Assembly: GCF_040327995.1 (NCBI RefSeq)
Contig: NZ_JBEPIJ010000001.1
Coordinates: forward strand, 340,062 to 404,061
Direction: 5' to 3'
Source of the DNA: Solimonas thermocellulolyticum
GTDB lineage: Bacteria > Pseudomonadota > Gammaproteobacteria > Nevskiales > Nevskiaceae
DNA length: 64,000 nucleotides
The notes beneath the pieces were generated by a model that did no database searches, had not been told where the DNA came from, and saw only the letters and a list, made by a program, of their open reading frames with translations. Below are positions 61,537-64,000 of the stretch, in pieces (within the stretch, counting starts at the first letter, position 1; every line of letters starts with the position of its first letter). Both the position numbers and the translations under genes were made by a program.

Positions 61537-63869
61537 GGGATCCAGGACCACAGCTCGACGAACAGCAAGCGCGCGATCGCGCGCGTGAAAACGATCAAGG
61601 TCAGGCTCCAGCCGGCATCGACCTTGGCATTGCCGGTCATGCCGGTGCGCAGCTTGCCGCCCGGGTCCTGCACCACGACCTGTACGCGGATAACCTTGCC
61701 GTAGGCGTCGTCGTCCGCAACCGGCGCGATCGCACGCACACGGCCGTCGAAGCTCGTATGCGGGAACGCCCAGGGCTTGAGGCTGGCGTCGGCGTCGATC
61801 GCCACCTGGCCGATCGACGACTCGGGAATGCGGATGTCGGCGTACAGCTCGGCAGTGTCCTCGATCACCGCGAGCAAATCGCCGCGATTGAGATATTGGC
61901 CGCGCGCGAACTGCAACGCCGGGGACACGATGCGACCGGCGATCGGCGCCTTGATCTCGGCATATGCCAGCTCCTGGCGTGCGAATTCGAGTTCGGCCTG
62001 GATGCGCCGCTTCTGCGCTTCGAGGCTCTGGATGCGCTCCTCCAGCGCCGGGCTTTCGATCAGTGCCAACGCGCGCTCGGCCTCCAGCAGTTGCTGGCGC
62101 GCGACCTCGGCGGCACCCTGGGCGCGCTCGTACTCCTGCGGCGTGACCGACTTTGCGCGAAACGCGGAGGCCACGCGCGCGGCGCTGCGCTCGGCGAGTT
62201 CGGCAGCGGCTTTGGCGGTCTCGACCTTGCTGCGCGCGACTTCGATCTCCTCCTCGCGCGCCCCCTTGCGCACGATCGCGAGTTCGGCGTCCAGCCGTGC
62301 CAGCTCGGCCTCGGCGGCGGCTAAGCGCGCGCGCTGCGCCGCATCGTCGAGTCGCGCGACCACCTGACCGGCGCTGACCACGTCGCCCTCCTTGACCAGC
62401 ACCTCGCGCACGTCGCCAGCGACCAGCGCGCGCACGTCGGCGCGGTCGCGCGGCAGGATCTCGAACTCGCCGCTCGCCGAGTACGGATACGGCAACACGC
62501 AGACGATGGCGACGATCAGCGCGGCGATCTTCTGCCGGCGCGTCGGCCGCCACGGCTTCTTGAGGCGACCCATCGACGAGCGGTCGACCGCGGCGCGCGA
62601 ATACTGCCTGACCATATAAACCCCCATCACACTCAGCAACGCAAGAAAGCCGGTGCCGTGAAAGCGCTCGGCCAGCCAGCCGCCCACGCCCCACAGCAAA
62701 GCCACCAGCAGCACCAGCAGGAATGCGAGCACCGCAAGGCCAAAGGCCAGCAGCGCACGATACGGGATGCGGCGCGCGCGCACGAACCACGGGCGGCGGC
62801 GCACGCCGAGCAGCGCGCCGATCGCCTGTTCACGCAGGTCCGGCGTGTCGAGCCACTGGCACAACAGGAAGTAGCCGTCGTAGCGCATCAGCGGATTGAG
62901 GCGCAGCGCCAGCGCGATCGTCGTGACGATGGTCAAGCCGACGCAGAAGCGCGCGATGGACACTTGCGATCCGATGAACAGGAACCACAGCAGCACCGCG
63001 ATCGAAGCCGCGGCGGCGGTGCCGACGAGGCCGGCGCCGACGATGCGCACGCGCTCGGTCCGACCGGCGCGTTCAGCAACGCCGGCGGTATCCACGAACA
63101 GGCGCGGAATGCCGAGGATGCCGTAGACCAGACCGAGGCGCGGCGTGCTCGGCGTGTAACGCGCGATCGCCGCCGCGCGCGTCGACATCGACAGCAGGTT
63201 CACCAGTGCCGCCGCGATCGCCGCGGTGGCGATCGCGCGATAGCTGCCGAATAGACCGGCGGACATCTGCCACCATTCGTGGCGGTGGTGGATCACCAGC
63301 GCGATCGCGAGCCCGCACAGCGCCAGGAACGCCGCGAGGTGCGCGCGCGAGCGCAGCGGCCAGATCAAGAGCCGCCCGAGCGCGACGAAAGGGTCCGGCG
63401 CCAGCGGTCGATCGATCTGATTGGCCTGGCCGCGGCGCCCGGTGACCAGCCCGGTCAGGCCGCCGGTGAGACCCGGGCTGACGCGCGATCCCGGCAGCGA
63501 CGACGGCGGCAAGTTCCACGGCGGCACACCCGCCAGCGTCGGTTCGAGTCCGGTCCAACCCAGACCGATGCGCTCGTCGTCGTTGTGCGCCGGCGGCGGA
63601 AGCGGTTCGTGGGTGCCGGCTTGCAGCAGCCGGTGCGTGGCCAGATCGGCGGCGAGGCCCTCGATCATCGCCGCGTTCCAGCCGCTCTCGCGCGCGGCCT
63701 CGACGCGCGCCGCGGCGTCGCGCCTGCCGTCGAAGAGCCGGGTGATGGCGTATTCCCGTGCACTCAGGCGCAGCACGAAGCCGCCTTCGGCGGCGTAGGC
63801 ATCGACGCTGCCATCGGCATGCTCGACCACGCGAGCCGGCGCGAAGCGCCGATAACGGCTGTCGATCAC
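61533..63869 (-). CDS. PqqD-like / degenerate M50 / HlyD fusion membrane protein
   Basis: 778 residues from GTG 63869; no ribosome site precedes it. N-terminus (about 1-95) resembles a PqqD winged-helix peptide-recognition domain. Several membrane helices (about 160-430) follow with the M50-type motif NPLMRYDGYF. The expected HExxH of that fold reads LSMST in LSMSTRAAAIARY, so the zinc site is lost. The C-terminal half is a HlyD membrane-fusion/adaptor region: biotinyl-lipoyl-like VLVKEGDVVSAGQVVARLDD, a long coiled coil, then IKAPIAGRIVSPA. It is likely to recognise and pass a substrate through the envelope. Confidence 0.82.
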   Translation of the reverse strand: MIDSRYRRFAPARVVEHADGSVDAYAAEGGFVLRLSAREYAITRLFDGRRDAAARVEAARESGWNAAMIEGLAADLATHRLLQAGTHEPLPPPAHNDDERIGLGWTGLEPTLAGVPPWNLPPSSLPGSRVSPGLTGGLTGLVTGRRGQANQIDRPLAPDPFVALGRLLIWPLRSRAHLAAFLALCGLAIALVIHHRHEWWQMSAGLFGSYRAIATAAIAAALVNLLSMSTRAAAIARYTPSTPRLGLVYGILGIPRLFVDTAGVAERAGRTERVRIVGAGLVGTAAAASIAVLLWFLFIGSQVSIARFCVGLTIVTTIALALRLNPLMRYDGYFLLCQWLDTPDLREQAIGALLGVRRRPWFVRARRIPYRALLAFGLAVLAFLLVLLVALLWGVGGWLAERFHGTGFLALLSVMGVYMVRQYSRAAVDRSSMGRLKKPWRPTRRQKIAALIVAIVCVLPYPYSASGEFEILPRDRADVRALVAGDVREVLVKEGDVVSAGQVVARLDDAAQRARLAAAEAELARLDAELAIVRKGAREEEIEVARSKVETAKAAAELAERSAARVASAFRAKSVTPQEYERAQGAAEVARQQLLEAERALALIESPALEERIQSLEAQKRRIQAELEFARQELAYAEIKAPIAGRIVSPALQFARGQYLNRGDLLAVIEDTAELYADIRIPESSIGQVAIDADASLKPWAFPHTSFDGRVRAIAPVADDDAYGKVIRVQVVVQDPGGKLRTGMTGNAKVDAGWSLTLIVFTRAIARLLFVELWSWIP

Positions 63870-63910
63870 GGTACTAACCCGGATCCGTCACGAGTAGGCT
63901 GCTGAGAAGG

Positions 63911-63980
63911 CACGGCGGATTCGCTGTTGCCCAGTAGAATTCGGTTGTCGAAGCCAATTCTCTGGAGCGAATCCGCCGTG
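63911..63980 (+). repeat. Perfect 15-bp inverted repeat covering a transposase start codon
   Basis: CACGGCGGATTCGCT at 63911-63925 pairs with AGCGAATCCGCCGTG at 63966-63980. The right arm ends in the GTG that opens the transposase frame and includes its Shine-Dalgarno spacer. In RNA, a hairpin would hide the start, which is the mobile-element strategy against readthrough transcription. Confidence 0.8.
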
Positions 63981-64000
63981 ACGGAATGCTACCAAGGTGT
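63978..64000 (+). CDS. 5' end of a probable IS1380-family transposase (cut by window end)
   Basis: GTG 63978 is preceded by GGAG at 63964-63967 and opens a frame reading MTECYQG to the edge. N-termini beginning MTEC are common in IS1380-family DDE transposases, so the call is plausible but rests on seven residues. The left end of the element would lie between 63870 and 63911; I cannot fix its terminal repeat. It sits just upstream of the - strand HlyD-like operon. Confidence 0.5.

Noticed and set aside
61537..62790. Upstream extension of the propeller gene to 62790
   Set aside because: The extension lies inside the HlyD-like gene in another frame and has low-complexity Arg/Ala content. The ATG at 61536 forms the 4-bp ATGA junction expected for the operon.
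1..64000. tRNA, rRNA, riboswitch or CRISPR features
   Set aside because: I looked for the usual signatures and recognised none. A covariance-model search would be needed to exclude small structured RNAs.

Overview
The window is GC-rich DNA (about 68-70% G+C by eye) and almost fully coding. It comes from a proteobacterium, most likely a gammaproteobacterium of the Nevskiales/Xanthomonadales type. Supporting this are a DarP (YjgA) homologue, three TonB-dependent receptors, lipoprotein and Tat signals, many GTG/TTG starts, and short dispersed repeats inside protein linkers. The lineage is inferred from gene content only. I recognised no tRNA, rRNA or CRISPR array.

1-12.6 kb, + strand: a biosynthetic locus built on two PUFA-synthase-like (Pfa/Hgl-type) iterative megasynthases. 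The first is cut by the window start (AT-ACP-ACP-KR-DH, with the KS presumably upstream). The second is KS-AT-DH ending in its own phosphopantetheinyl transferase. They are followed by an alkaline-phosphatase-superfamily hydrolase, a left-handed beta-helix acyltransferase and a free ACP. A TetR regulator and darP come next.

14-33 kb: a block of detoxification/catabolism genes. It holds five glutathione-transferase-like genes, a sulfatase with its formylglycine-generating enzyme, a metallo-beta-lactamase-fold hydrolase, a TonB receptor, a haloalkane dehalogenase with DUF2855 and MDR reductase partners, and a GST / DsbA-type isomerase / class V aminotransferase operon. Seven copies of a 15-bp inverted repeat, TTKACA-N3-YGTCAA, lie in the promoters of these operons and of the DUF3604/PPIase pair near 50.5 kb. 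This looks like an undescribed single regulon and is the main finding. The nearby TetR is the obvious, unproven, candidate regulator.

33-48 kb: a phosphorus-scavenging operon (TonB receptor, beta-propeller phytase, PhoX-like phosphatase), a degenerate GGDEF protein overlapping an AraC regulator, a very large penicillin-acylase-like lipoprotein, a small HExxH protein, a ZnuD-like His-rich TonB receptor preceded by a small His/Cys secreted protein, and an AGCS sodium:amino-acid symporter.

48-59 kb: a DUF3604 protein diverging from a PpiC-like/HupE pair, two tandem paralogous methyltransferases diverging from an alpha/beta hydrolase and a fused double CaiB/BaiF CoA-transferase, a secreted LpqC/PHB-depolymerase-type esterase, and an SDR.

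59-64 kb, - strand: three genes overlapping by 4 bp each. They encode a PqqD-like / degenerate M50 / HlyD membrane protein, a propeller-like protein and a sulfotransferase, and suggest sulfation and export of a product. The window ends in the first codons of an apparent IS1380-family transposase whose GTG start lies in one arm of a perfect 15-bp inverted repeat.
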